Translations under genes and position numbers: made by a program
Notes under the pieces: generated by a model
Database searches by the model: none
The model's input: the letters and a program-made list of their open reading frames with translations, nothing else
Told to the model about the DNA's origin: nothing
Part shown: positions 43,573 to 51,593 of the stretch, piece after piece
Numbering within the stretch: the stretch's first letter is position 1
Layout of the letters: every line of letters starts with the position of its first letter
DNA from: CAVONB01 sp963697205
GTDB lineage: Bacteria > Pseudomonadota > Alphaproteobacteria > Rhizobiales > Hyphomicrobiaceae
Assembly (NCBI GenBank): GCA_963697205.1
Contig: CAVONB010000014.1
Span: 1-64,000, forward strand
Reading direction: 5' to 3'
Length of the DNA stretch: 64,000 bases

Positions 43573-44643
43573 TCACTCTGCCGCCACCAGCGCGCCGTGC
43601 CCCGCCGCCGTCATGTCGCCGGCGCGCGCCCACGCATTGGCCGCCAGCGCACCGCCAGCAATCGATGCCAGCGCCAGGATCGAAGCGAAGCTGAGCGTAG
43701 CCACGCCCGACAGCCCGGCGCCGATCGTGCAGCCGCCCGCCAGCACGCCGCCCACGCCCATCAGCGCGCCGCCGGCCAGATAGCGCGACGCCGGGGTATC
43801 GTGCGTAAAGCCGGTCCACTGGAACTCGCGGGTTGCCAGCGCAGCCATCGCCGCCCCGGCGATCGTGCCGCCGAACACGCCGAGCCCGAACGTCGGCGCG
43901 ATCGCCGTGCTCGCAACCGCATAGAACAGCGTCTCCGCCGCCGACGAAGTGAACGCCAGGCTCTCCAGCGTGATCGGGCTGAACGCATCCTGCAGCACAT
44001 AGCCCGTGCCGACCCAGCCGAGCGGCACCAGCGCACCGATCGCCGCGCCGAACGCAAGCTGGCCGAGCCGCGCGCCCGACACCAGCGCGAACGACACCAG
44101 GCCCACCGCAACTACGGCCGACCAGAACTCCAGCCCACCCCACAGGCTTGCCAGCGACACTGAGCCGCCCAGAGGCACCGTGAAGCCGCCGAGCCACACA
44201 CGCAGCGGCGCAAGCACGCCCTTCAACGTCGCGTGCGCCACGACCGCAAACACCACCAGCGCCACCCAGGCGCGCAGGTTGCCCGATCCGGCGAGCACCG
44301 AAAGCCGCGACGTGCAACCGCGCGTCAGCACCATGCCGATGCCGAACAGCACGCCGCCAAGGACGATCGCCGCAAGCGGTAGGTCGCTGGCAAGGAAACG
44401 GTGCTTGCCGAAGTCGACCAGCCCGGCCGCCATCAGCCCGCCCGTGCCCGCAACGGCGACAGCCAACGCCATCGCCCAGGTCGCCAGCGCAGACGCGCGC
44501 TCCGCCGGCGCACCGACGAGACCGCGCCGCAGACAGAACCGCGAACGCTGTGCCAGAGCGCCAAACGCCAGACCCAGCAGCACGCCGAGAACCACCGACG
44601 CGCCCAGCGGCGTCCAGCCCTCCAGTCCAAGCGTCTCGAACAT
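43573..44643 (-). CDS. YeeE/YedE (TsuA-like) sulfur-compound transporter
   Basis: The 356-residue protein has about nine membrane helices in two homologous halves, each with the conserved Cys signature: GMVLTRGCTSRLSVLAGSGNLRAW and GVLAGGCTIGAGLSGVATLS. TsuA/YeeE proteins pass thiosulfate or related anions through a row of Cys residues. ATG 44643 follows GAGG. The longer frame upstream is not coding. It is the first gene of a likely operon with the DsrE-like gene. Confidence 0.88.
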   Translation of the reverse strand: MFETLGLEGWTPLGASVVLGVLLGLAFGALAQRSRFCLRRGLVGAPAERASALATWAMALAVAVAGTGGLMAAGLVDFGKHRFLASDLPLAAIVLGGVLFGIGMVLTRGCTSRLSVLAGSGNLRAWVALVVFAVVAHATLKGVLAPLRVWLGGFTVPLGGSVSLASLWGGLEFWSAVVAVGLVSFALVSGARLGQLAFGAAIGALVPLGWVGTGYVLQDAFSPITLESLAFTSSAAETLFYAVASTAIAPTFGLGVFGGTIAGAAMAALATREFQWTGFTHDTPASRYLAGGALMGVGGVLAGGCTIGAGLSGVATLSFASILALASIAGGALAANAWARAGDMTAAGHGALVAAE

Positions 44644-44662
44644 GACCACCTCAATCAGAATT

Positions 44663-44736
44663 GGAATTTCGTTCCCATGGAATAAGATTTCAGCGCCGAC
44701 TGCGCAATGACGAGCATCCTTATGTAGAATAATAAG
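44663..44736 (-). promoter_or_regulatory. AT-rich promoter region with inverted repeats before the YeeE gene
   Basis: A run of alternating GGAA/TTCC half-sites (44663-44683) and the inverted repeat CTTATGTAGAATAATAAG (44719-44736) lie 20-95 bp upstream of the YeeE start. They stand out as low-GC islands. Persulfide-sensing ArsR-type repressors use AT-rich inverted repeats at such genes, so an operator is plausible. No regulator gene is adjacent. Confidence 0.35.
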
Positions 44737-44959
44737 AACCAAATACCCTGCGATGCGCGATCGTTGGAATGGCGTGCTGCCCGATCGCGCGCGCGTGGTG
44801 GCCCATGCCCCACTGAGGGCCGGCAGCGCGATACGAATGCCGCCGATGCCGTGCCGTGCCACACTGACACCCGACATCTCGACCCCTTTGGACGCCGCCA
44901 GGCATCCCGACAGCACACCCTGGCACCACCCCTGCCCCCTCAACGACAGGACCACCGCC

Positions 44960-45862
44960 ATGCCCGCGCCATCCGCCCCCGTCCGCCCGACGATCGGCTT
45001 CATCGGCCTCGGAGTCATGGGCGGTCCCATGTGCCGCAATCTGCTGACCAGATCCGGCCTGCCGGTGGCCGTACGCGACACCGATCCCGCCCGCCAGGAG
45101 CCGCTGATCGCTCTGGGCGCGCGCGCGGCGGCAACAACGGGCGAGATTGCGCGATCGAGCGACGTCGTCTTCCTGTCGCTGCCCGCCGGCCCCGATGTCG
45201 AACAGGTCGTGCTCGGCCCCGATGGCCTTCTCGCCAATGGACGTGCCGGCCAGATCGTCGTCGACCTCTCGACCATCCCCGTCGCCACCACGCGCACCAT
45301 CGCGGCCGCCCTCGCAGAGAAGGCCATCGCCTTCGCCGACGCACCCGTGGCCCGCACGCGCGCGGCGGCCGAAGCCGGCACGCTCTCGATCACCGTCGGC
45401 GCACCCGATGATCTGTTTGCCCGGATCGCGCCACTGCTCGCGCATATGGGCACCGACGTGACACGCTGCGGCGGCATCGGGTGTGGTCAGGTCGTCAAGC
45501 TCATGAACAACATGGTGCTGGTCGAGATCGGCGTCGCCGTTGCCGAAGCGCTCGCCGTCGGCAGCGCAGCCGGCGTCGATCCCAAGCTCCTCCTGGAAAC
45601 GATCGCGAAGGGGTCCGGCGACAGCTTCGCGCTGCGCAACCACGGCCTCAAGGCGATGGTCCCGGACAACTACCCCAAGCAGGCATTCTCAACGGTCTAC
45701 GCGCTGAAGGACGTCGCAAGCGCGCTCGACCTTGCGCGCGAAACGGGCTTCGAACTGCCCGGCGCCAGGCTTGCCGCCAACCGCCTCGAGAAGGCTCGTG
45801 ACGCCGGCTACGGCGACGACTACTGGCCGGTGATCGCCAGGCTCGTCGACCGGGCCGGGTGA
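44960..45862 (+). CDS. NAD(P)-dependent beta-hydroxyacid dehydrogenase (3-hydroxyisobutyrate dehydrogenase family)
   Basis: The 300-residue protein has the Rossmann motif IGFIGLGVMGGPMCRNL, the DAPVARTRAAAEAGTLSITVGA substrate loop and the catalytic Lys in GCGQVVKLMNNMVL. A C-terminal helical domain follows. The conserved DAPVSGG-type loop reads DAPVART, an unusual variant. ATG 44960 follows AGGA. It would oxidise a beta-hydroxy acid or reduce a semialdehyde; the substrate is unknown. Confidence 0.87.
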   Translation: MPAPSAPVRPTIGFIGLGVMGGPMCRNLLTRSGLPVAVRDTDPARQEPLIALGARAAATTGEIARSSDVVFLSLPAGPDVEQVVLGPDGLLANGRAGQIVVDLSTIPVATTRTIAAALAEKAIAFADAPVARTRAAAEAGTLSITVGAPDDLFARIAPLLAHMGTDVTRCGGIGCGQVVKLMNNMVLVEIGVAVAEALAVGSAAGVDPKLLLETIAKGSGDSFALRNHGLKAMVPDNYPKQAFSTVYALKDVASALDLARETGFELPGARLAANRLEKARDAGYGDDYWPVIARLVDRAG

Positions 45863-45869
45863 GGCCGCA

Positions 45870-46901
45870 TCACGCCATCATCTCGCGCACCAGCGGAATG
45901 ACCTTGCGCCCGTAGAGTTCGATGCAGCGCATGATGTTCTCGTGCGGCAACGGCCCCGCGCTCACCTTCATGTCGAAGCGCGTCGCATCGAGCGCCCTCA
46001 TCGTCGCGGCGATCTTCTTGGCCACCGTCTCCGGCGATCCGCAATAAAGCGAACCGTCGACGATCTCCCGGTCGAACTCCTCGCGTCCCATCGGGGGCCA
46101 TCCCCGCTCGCGCCCGATCCGGTCGCGCATCTGCTTGTAGTCGGGCCACAATTCCTCTTGCGCCTGCGCGTCACTGGTCGCGACATAGCCGTGCGAGTGG
46201 ATGCCGACCGGTGCAAGCGGCATCTTGAAGTGATCGAGCGCGCGCTTGTAGAGATCGACGTGCTCAGCGAACCGGCGCGGCGCGCCGCCGATGATCGCGA
46301 TCATCAACGGCAATCCATAGCTTGCCGCACGCACCACCGACTCCGGCGTACCCCCGACCCCGATCCACGTCTTGAGCCGCCCGTTCTCCACCGGCGGAAA
46401 TACCCGCTGGTCCTGCAACGGCGCGCGCGTCTCGCCGCGCCACGTCACCGGCTCCTGCTTCAACAGCTCCACGAACAGCTCGAGCTTTTCGGCAAACAGC
46501 ACCTCGTACTGGCGCAGGTCGTGCCCGAACAGCGGAAACGATTCCGTGAATGACCCCCGGCCCAGCACCACTTCCGCGCGACCGTTTGACAAGGCATCGA
46601 GCGTCGAGAACCGCTGGAACACGCGGATGGGATCGTCGGAACTCAACACCGTCACAGCCGTGCCGAGTCGGATGCGCTTGGTGCGCGCGGCGATAGCGGC
46701 CAACACCACATCCGGCGCAGAGATGGCGAAGTCGTCGCGATGATGCTCGCCGAGCCCGATGAAATCGGCGCCCACCTCGTCGGCCAGCACCGCTTCCTCG
46801 ACGATGTTGCGCAACACCTGCGCCTGCGACAGCCGCGCGCCATCGGGTCCGCGCGTCACGTCGCCGAACGTATCCAGTCCAAGCTCGAGCGTATGAACCA
46901 C
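45870..46901 (-). CDS. LLM-class flavin-dependent oxidoreductase
   Basis: The 343-residue luciferase-like protein has GADFIGLGEHHRDDFAISAPDVVLAAIAARTKRIRLGTAVTVLSSDDPIRVFQRFSTLDALSNGRAEVVLGRGSF, the typical TIM-barrel flavin-binding run, and GSPETVAKKI near the end. The family uses FMN or F420 with a small substrate. The gene converges with the dehydrogenase at 44960 with only 7 bp between the stops. ATG 46901 begins MVHTLELGLDTFGD. Confidence 0.88.
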   Translation of the reverse strand: MVHTLELGLDTFGDVTRGPDGARLSQAQVLRNIVEEAVLADEVGADFIGLGEHHRDDFAISAPDVVLAAIAARTKRIRLGTAVTVLSSDDPIRVFQRFSTLDALSNGRAEVVLGRGSFTESFPLFGHDLRQYEVLFAEKLELFVELLKQEPVTWRGETRAPLQDQRVFPPVENGRLKTWIGVGGTPESVVRAASYGLPLMIAIIGGAPRRFAEHVDLYKRALDHFKMPLAPVGIHSHGYVATSDAQAQEELWPDYKQMRDRIGRERGWPPMGREEFDREIVDGSLYCGSPETVAKKIAATMRALDATRFDMKVSAGPLPHENIMRCIELYGRKVIPLVREMMA

Positions 46902-46922
46902 CCTACCTCCTTGATCGCGCGC

Positions 46923-48110
46923 CTACTCCGCGGCCGGCGATCTCTGCCTGCCCACAGCCGACCGATCGGTCACGCCCAGGAATTGGGCCACCTCGTCGGC
47001 ACGCGCCATCGTATCGCGATAGCCCATCTCGATCAGCGCCGCGCAATAGGCCGGCTCGAACATCAGGTAGCTCGCCAGCCGCCAGTCCCGCCCCCACATG
47101 CCGAGCCGCCCGAGCAGCATCCGGACCGTCCACGGCATCTCGTGGGCATGATCGCGCGCCACGTCCCGGATGTCGTAGGCCGGCTCCAGCACCATCACCT
47201 CGATCTCGCGCAGCGACGTCCCCGCCCGCCGCTCCGGCCCGATCAGCGACAGCGTCTTGTTAATACGCTTGGCCCGCTCGATGTCCGCGTCGACGTTGTC
47301 GAGAAAGATGATGTCGAGCATGTTGCCGCCGATCGTGCCGATGCTTGGATAGCGGATGTCCTCGGTCTTGGGCGCGATGTCGGGCCGGCTGTCGCGCGTC
47401 GTGATAACCAGCACACGGTCGGCGCCGGTGCGGATCGCAGGGCTCAAGGGCGACGTCAGCCGCAGCGATCCGTCGCCGAAGTATTCGGTCCCGATCCGCT
47501 CGGCGGGAAACACGAACGGCAAGGCCGCCGCCGCCATGAGATGCGCCGCGCCGAGCTTGGCCGACACCCCCTCCCGCCGCGCCCGCGTCCAGTCCGCAAG
47601 CCCCGGCCGCCCCTGGAAGAACGACACCGCCTTGTTGCGGTCGTAGGACGACGCCGTCACGCTCACGGCCTCCAGCGCGCCGCTGGCGATGGCGGCATCG
47701 ATCGCCTCGAAATCGATCTGCGCGTCGATCAGGTCGCGCAAGGGCGCGTTATCGAGCAGCGAGCGCGGATTGGGCAATCCGAGCCCGGCCAGCGGCGTCA
47801 GCGACACCACCCAGTGCAGCCCGGTCAGCGACAGCGTGAGGAATTCCGTCCGGTAGACGTCCCGGGTTCGCAGCGACCGCCAGAACCGCGACAGCGCCGC
47901 TACGCCCGCACCGAACCGCTCCGCCCGCGCCGCCAGCGCCACTGCGTTGAGCGCGCCGACCGAAGCCCCCGCGATCACCGGAAACGGGTTGCGATCGCCA
48001 GGCACGATCTCGGCAATCGCCTTCAGCGCACCCACCTGGTAGGCCCCGCGCGCACCGCCGCCGGGCAGCACGAGACCCGTCGTCAGGCTCTGTCGTGTTC
48101 GATCGGGCAT
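46923..48110 (-). CDS. patatin-like phospholipase
   Basis: The 395-residue protein has the patatin signatures: oxyanion GGGARGAYQVGALKAI, nucleophile motif GASVG (Ser in IAGASVGALNAV) and the catalytic dyad Asp in DGSLRLTSPL. It likely cleaves acyl chains from lipids, in the cytoplasm or at the membrane; no signal peptide is seen. The start ATG 48110 (MPDRTRQSL) is preferred; a GTG at 48146 extends it. It is 21 bp upstream of the LLM oxidoreductase on the same strand. Confidence 0.87.
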   Translation of the reverse strand: MPDRTRQSLTTGLVLPGGGARGAYQVGALKAIAEIVPGDRNPFPVIAGASVGALNAVALAARAERFGAGVAALSRFWRSLRTRDVYRTEFLTLSLTGLHWVVSLTPLAGLGLPNPRSLLDNAPLRDLIDAQIDFEAIDAAIASGALEAVSVTASSYDRNKAVSFFQGRPGLADWTRARREGVSAKLGAAHLMAAAALPFVFPAERIGTEYFGDGSLRLTSPLSPAIRTGADRVLVITTRDSRPDIAPKTEDIRYPSIGTIGGNMLDIIFLDNVDADIERAKRINKTLSLIGPERRAGTSLREIEVMVLEPAYDIRDVARDHAHEMPWTVRMLLGRLGMWGRDWRLASYLMFEPAYCAALIEMGYRDTMARADEVAQFLGVTDRSAVGRQRSPAAE

Positions 48111-48221
48111 TCGTCGTCCGGGCTGGCATGAGGCGCGTTTAGCCACACTATCAGCCCGGCGCGGGAAGACGAAACCCGCCGTCTCGTGCCCTGCGGCGCC
48201 GGTGTGGCGGTGTCCGCGGGC

Positions 48222-49037
48222 CTATTTCGCCGCGCCAGCCGTGTCGTCGGCAGGCTTGTCTGCGGGCTTGGCGGGCGCTGACTTGTCGGCCGCCGCTTCG
48301 CCGCCCGTCCAGCGCGCATCATGCAGCCGCGTCGGCCGCCCGCTCTCCATGTCCCGGAAGCCCTGGATGTAGTTGGCCGTCATATCGAACACGATCGGTT
48401 TGGGCGCCTCGGTGCGATACCAGGCCTCGGTCCAGTCATCGTGCCGGTCGAGGTTCATGCTGAGCTTGAGCCGCAGCGGCAGCTTGACCCCACCCGTCGT
48501 CTCGAAGAAAGCGCCGGTCTTCAGCGCATGGAACAAGATGACGTCCGTGAAGGTGGAGCGGCCCTGCACCGTCACCGGCGTGAACAGCCGCACGTCGCCC
48601 TTCGGTGAAGCCCCGAAATGCAGGTTCTGGAACAGCATCGTCTTCTGCGTTTCCAGATGCGTGACCTCCAGGTCGAACGACAGGATCGTGCCGCGCTGCG
48701 CGCCATCGTTGGAGATCGTGACCGGGATCGCGAACACGTCGCGGAAATCCTGCCGGTAGAGATAGATGAGCGGCGGCGTGTAGATGCGCAGCTCCGCCCG
48801 CTTCAGCACCGTCTCGTAGAAGCTGTAGCCCGAGAACACGAGCGCGATGATCGATGTCAGCGCGGCAAGCCCTGCGCCGAAGCTCGACCAGCGCGAGCCG
48901 CCGGGCCGCCCCCGGCCCGACACCGCCCCGCCATCGCCGCCGTCGCCGAATGCGCCGACGCTGCGCGTGCCGTACTCGCCCACTTCCCCCATCAGGTCCT
49001 CGAGATTCTGGTGCGCGCCTCGCGGTCTGCCGGCCAT
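48222..49037 (-). CDS. single-pass membrane protein of unknown function
   Basis: The 271-residue protein has a Gly-rich N-terminal cytoplasmic part, one membrane helix at about residues 55-75 (LAALTSIIALVFSGYSFYETVL), a beta-rich outer domain (AIPVTISNDGAQRGTILSFDLEVTHLETQK) and an Ala/Lys/Pro-rich tail. No family is recognised. It is translated from ATG 49037 toward the patatin gene, 111 bp away. Confidence 0.7.
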   Translation of the reverse strand: MAGRPRGAHQNLEDLMGEVGEYGTRSVGAFGDGGDGGAVSGRGRPGGSRWSSFGAGLAALTSIIALVFSGYSFYETVLKRAELRIYTPPLIYLYRQDFRDVFAIPVTISNDGAQRGTILSFDLEVTHLETQKTMLFQNLHFGASPKGDVRLFTPVTVQGRSTFTDVILFHALKTGAFFETTGGVKLPLRLKLSMNLDRHDDWTEAWYRTEAPKPIVFDMTANYIQGFRDMESGRPTRLHDARWTGGEAAADKSAPAKPADKPADDTAGAAK

Positions 49038-49271
49038 GTCTACGCTCTCCCCGGTTTCGTCTCGTCAGCTGCGCAACCCGCTTGGCCACGGCAAGCATCA
49101 CCGGCCGCCCGACCATACCCGCTGATTTGTGACGGCACGCAGGCGACAGCCGCCGGACGGTCCGACCACGGCCAACCCCATCGCACAACGAGTCCCGCCC
49201 ACGTCTCAGTTCGCCAAACCCGGCAATTGATCGTGGTTTGTCGACCGCAACCCGGGAAAAAGGGTTAATGA

Positions 49272-49316
49272 TCCATTGACACCCATCTTCACCCATGTAA
49301 TCCCATATTTGCCCGT
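49272..49316 (-). promoter_or_regulatory. MraZ-box array overlapping a TTGACA promoter
   Basis: Reading the minus strand, TGGG/TGGA-type boxes recur every 10 bp: CCAT/CCCA/CCCG cores at 49273, 49282, 49292, 49302 and 49312 on the plus strand. MraZ binds direct TGGGN5 repeats with this 10-bp period. The array overlaps a perfect TTGACA (49276-49281) with a weak -10 (TAATCC, 49298-49303) pointing to mraZ. This would allow mraZ autorepression from about 335 bp upstream of its start codon. Confidence 0.6.
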
Positions 49317-49641
49317 CCGCACCGGGCAGGGATCCGTGGCTGGGCGCGGGCTTCGATAGAGGGCCGAAGCCAGAGCGACCGCCACGGCCCGCCGGCACCC
49401 GCAGGTTTCACCCGCGGGTACGGGACGGCAGGCGTTCCCAGCGGGGGTTGGGACGCCGGCTGGATCGGCGCCGGAACGAGAGCCGGAAGCGGACGGGATG
49501 AGTTTTGTATGCGTCGCGGACCTTCCCAGTTGGGGTCCGGATGCTTCGCACCCCGACCCGGGGGGCGTCGGTGGTGCGAGGCGGTTGCGGATGTCGAGAC
49601 GTCGCGTCGAGAGCGTTGGAGAGAGGCTCTGAAGACGGGGG
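49317..49641 (+). other. long structured leader before mraZ
   Basis: This stretch of about 325 bp holds GC-rich stems: GGCTTCG...CGAAGCC (about 49347-49371), ACCCGCAGG/CCCGCGGGT, and GCGTTCCCA...TGGGACGC (about 49432-49456). It has no RNase P hallmarks. It is probably the mraZ mRNA leader; any control function is unknown. Confidence 0.4.
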
Positions 49642-50145
49642 ATGGATCGCTTTGTCTCGACATTCACAAACAAAATGGACGCGCGCGGTCGGGTCTCGAT
49701 CCCCGCGTCCTTCCGCGCCGTGCTCGAGCGCGACGGCTATGCCGGTGGCATCTACTGCTACCCCTCGCTCGATGCTCCGGCACTCGATGCAGGCGGCGAG
49801 CGACTTGCGCAAACGATCGATGCGCTTCTCCGCGCTCTGCCCGAGTATTCGGACGAGCGCGACGAGCTCTCCGTTGCGCTCTACGGCGACGTCCAGATCC
49901 TCACGATCGACCAGGACGGCCGCATCGTCATTCCTGAAGGCCTTCGCCAGCACGCCAGCCTTCGCGGCGAGGTCACTTTTGTCGGCCTTGGCGACAAGTT
50001 TCAGATCTGGGAGCCCGGCCAGTTCACCGATCGGCGCGCCAAGGCCCGGGCCAAGGTCCAGGACCACCGCAAGCTCTTCGGCAATCGCCCGGGGTCTGCT
50101 AGAGACACCGGCTCGACAGGCGGTGACGACGGCGGCGACGCCTGA
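49642..50145 (+). CDS. mraZ: transcriptional regulator MraZ
   Basis: The 167-residue protein has two SpoVT-AbrB-like halves: FVSTFTNKMDARGRVSIPASFRAVL and VQILTIDQDGRIVIPEGLRQHASL, each with the conserved DARGR/DQDGR motif. It represses the dcw operon by binding 10-bp-spaced boxes in the promoter. ATG 49642 follows an AGACGGGGG-rich region. It is followed 32 bp later by rsmH, the universal order. Confidence 0.95.
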   Translation: MDRFVSTFTNKMDARGRVSIPASFRAVLERDGYAGGIYCYPSLDAPALDAGGERLAQTIDALLRALPEYSDERDELSVALYGDVQILTIDQDGRIVIPEGLRQHASLRGEVTFVGLGDKFQIWEPGQFTDRRAKARAKVQDHRKLFGNRPGSARDTGSTGGDDGGDA

Positions 50146-50177
50146 GCCCGCTGCCACAGCGCGGTGCGAAGGACGAC

Positions 50178-51194
50178 GTGACGACACCTCATCAACCGGT
50201 CATGCTGCGCGAGGTGCTGCAAGCCCTCGATCCCAAGGACGGCGAGCGCTTCATTGACGCCACGTTCGGCGCGGGTGGCTACACCCGCGCCATTCTGGAC
50301 GCCGCCGATACCACCGTCGTCGCGCTCGACCGCGACCCTTCCGCCGTCGTCGCCGGCTTCGAGATGACGATGGCCTACCAGCCCCGCCTGAGCCTCGGCC
50401 AGCAGCCTTTCGATCGCCTTCTGACGTGGGCGGCGGACCCCGATGCCCCATGGCCCGGCAGGGTCGACGGCGTCGTCTTCGACCTCGGCGTCTCCTCCAT
50501 GCAGCTCGACCGCCCCGAGCGCGGCTTCTCCTTCCAGCATGACGGCCCGCTCGACATGCGCATGTTCGCCGCACCCGGCATTCCGCCCGTCGAGAACGGC
50601 CCGACCGCCGCCGACATCGTCAACACCTGGCCCGAAGCCAAGATCGCCGACCTGATCTATCGGCTCGGCGAGGAGCGCCGCTCGCGCGCGATCGCCAAGG
50701 CCATTGTCGCCCAGCGCAGCGAGCGCGAGTTCACCACCACCGGCGAATTGGCGAGCCTTGTCGCCCGCGTGCTCGGCGGACGCCGCGAGCATGGCCGCCA
50801 TCCAGCCACCCGCACGTTCCAGGCGCTGCGCATCGCCGTCAACGACGAGCTCGGCCAACTCGCCCGCGGCCTGGCCGGCGCCGAGGCCTTCCTGAAGCCC
50901 GGCGGACGTCTCGTCGTCGTGACCTTCCATTCGCTGGAGGATCGCATCGTCAAGCGCTTCATCGCCGAGCGCGCCAAGCCCGCGCCGTCGGCCTCGCGCC
51001 ATCTGCCCCAGGTCGACATCGCCCGCCGGCCATCGAGTTTCCGAATTGTTAACTCCAAGCCGTTAACACCTTCGAAAGGAGAAACGGATCAGAACCCGCG
51101 TGCCAGATCGGCACGGCTGAGGGCGGCGATACGGACCGACGCGCCGGCCTGGCCACTCGATCTATCAGGGCTCGACATCCCGTCTCTCGATTGA
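50178..51194 (+). CDS. rsmH: 16S rRNA (cytosine-1402-N4)-methyltransferase RsmH
   Basis: The 338-residue protein begins TTPHQPVMLREVLQAL with DATFGAGGYTRAIL (SAM site), VVFDLGVSSMQLDRPERGFSF, GPLDMRM, and the late FHSLEDRIVKRFI. It methylates C1402 in the ribosomal P-site. The start is GTG at 50178, with GAAGGACGA upstream. Confidence 0.95.
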   Translation: MTTPHQPVMLREVLQALDPKDGERFIDATFGAGGYTRAILDAADTTVVALDRDPSAVVAGFEMTMAYQPRLSLGQQPFDRLLTWAADPDAPWPGRVDGVVFDLGVSSMQLDRPERGFSFQHDGPLDMRMFAAPGIPPVENGPTAADIVNTWPEAKIADLIYRLGEERRSRAIAKAIVAQRSEREFTTTGELASLVARVLGGRREHGRHPATRTFQALRIAVNDELGQLARGLAGAEAFLKPGGRLVVVTFHSLEDRIVKRFIAERAKPAPSASRHLPQVDIARRPSSFRIVNSKPLTPSKGETDQNPRARSARLRAAIRTDAPAWPLDLSGLDIPSLD

Positions 51195-51254
51195 CGGCGC
51201 GGCGCCGACCGGGGGCAGCCGCCGCCGTCACCAGCGTGGGGAGCCTCGCCCGTC

Positions 51255-51593
51255 ATGCCGCGCCTCCTGGTTGCCGTCGCCTTCACGCTCGCCCTGTCGA
51301 GCGCCGTCTTCCTCTATGCCGTGAAGTACGAGACCCGCCGCCTGGAAGCGGAGGTGCACGCACGCGAGCGCGCGATCGAGGCCGCCCGCCAGGACATCGC
51401 CGTCATGGAGGCCGAGCGCGCACACCTGTCGAGCCCCGACCGTATCGCCCCCCTCGCGCGCTCCCTCGGCATGGGTCCCGCCGACCCTGACCAGATGACC
51501 CGCCGGCATCCAGCCTTCGCGCCGACGCCGGAGAAGGCGCCCCGACCGGCCGCCGGTGACGCAAGCCGCAGCCCACCGGAGCGCAGGCCATGA
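51255..51593 (+). CDS. ftsL: cell division protein FtsL
   Basis: The 112-residue bitopic protein has one N-terminal membrane helix (LLVAVAFTLALSSAVFLYAV), then a heptad-like coiled coil (ETRRLEAEVHARERAIEAARQDIAVMEAERAHL). A Pro/Arg-rich tail ends it. It lies between rsmH and ftsI, overlapping ftsI by ATGA, as in other alphaproteobacteria. It bridges FtsB/FtsQ and activates FtsWI at the septum. Confidence 0.88.
   Translation: MPRLLVAVAFTLALSSAVFLYAVKYETRRLEAEVHARERAIEAARQDIAVMEAERAHLSSPDRIAPLARSLGMGPADPDQMTRRHPAFAPTPEKAPRPAAGDASRSPPERRP

Noticed and set aside
49317..49641. RNase P RNA upstream of mraZ
   Set aside because: The position is plausible, but the universal RNase P segments (the GAGGAAAGTCC block and the ACAGAA block) are absent.
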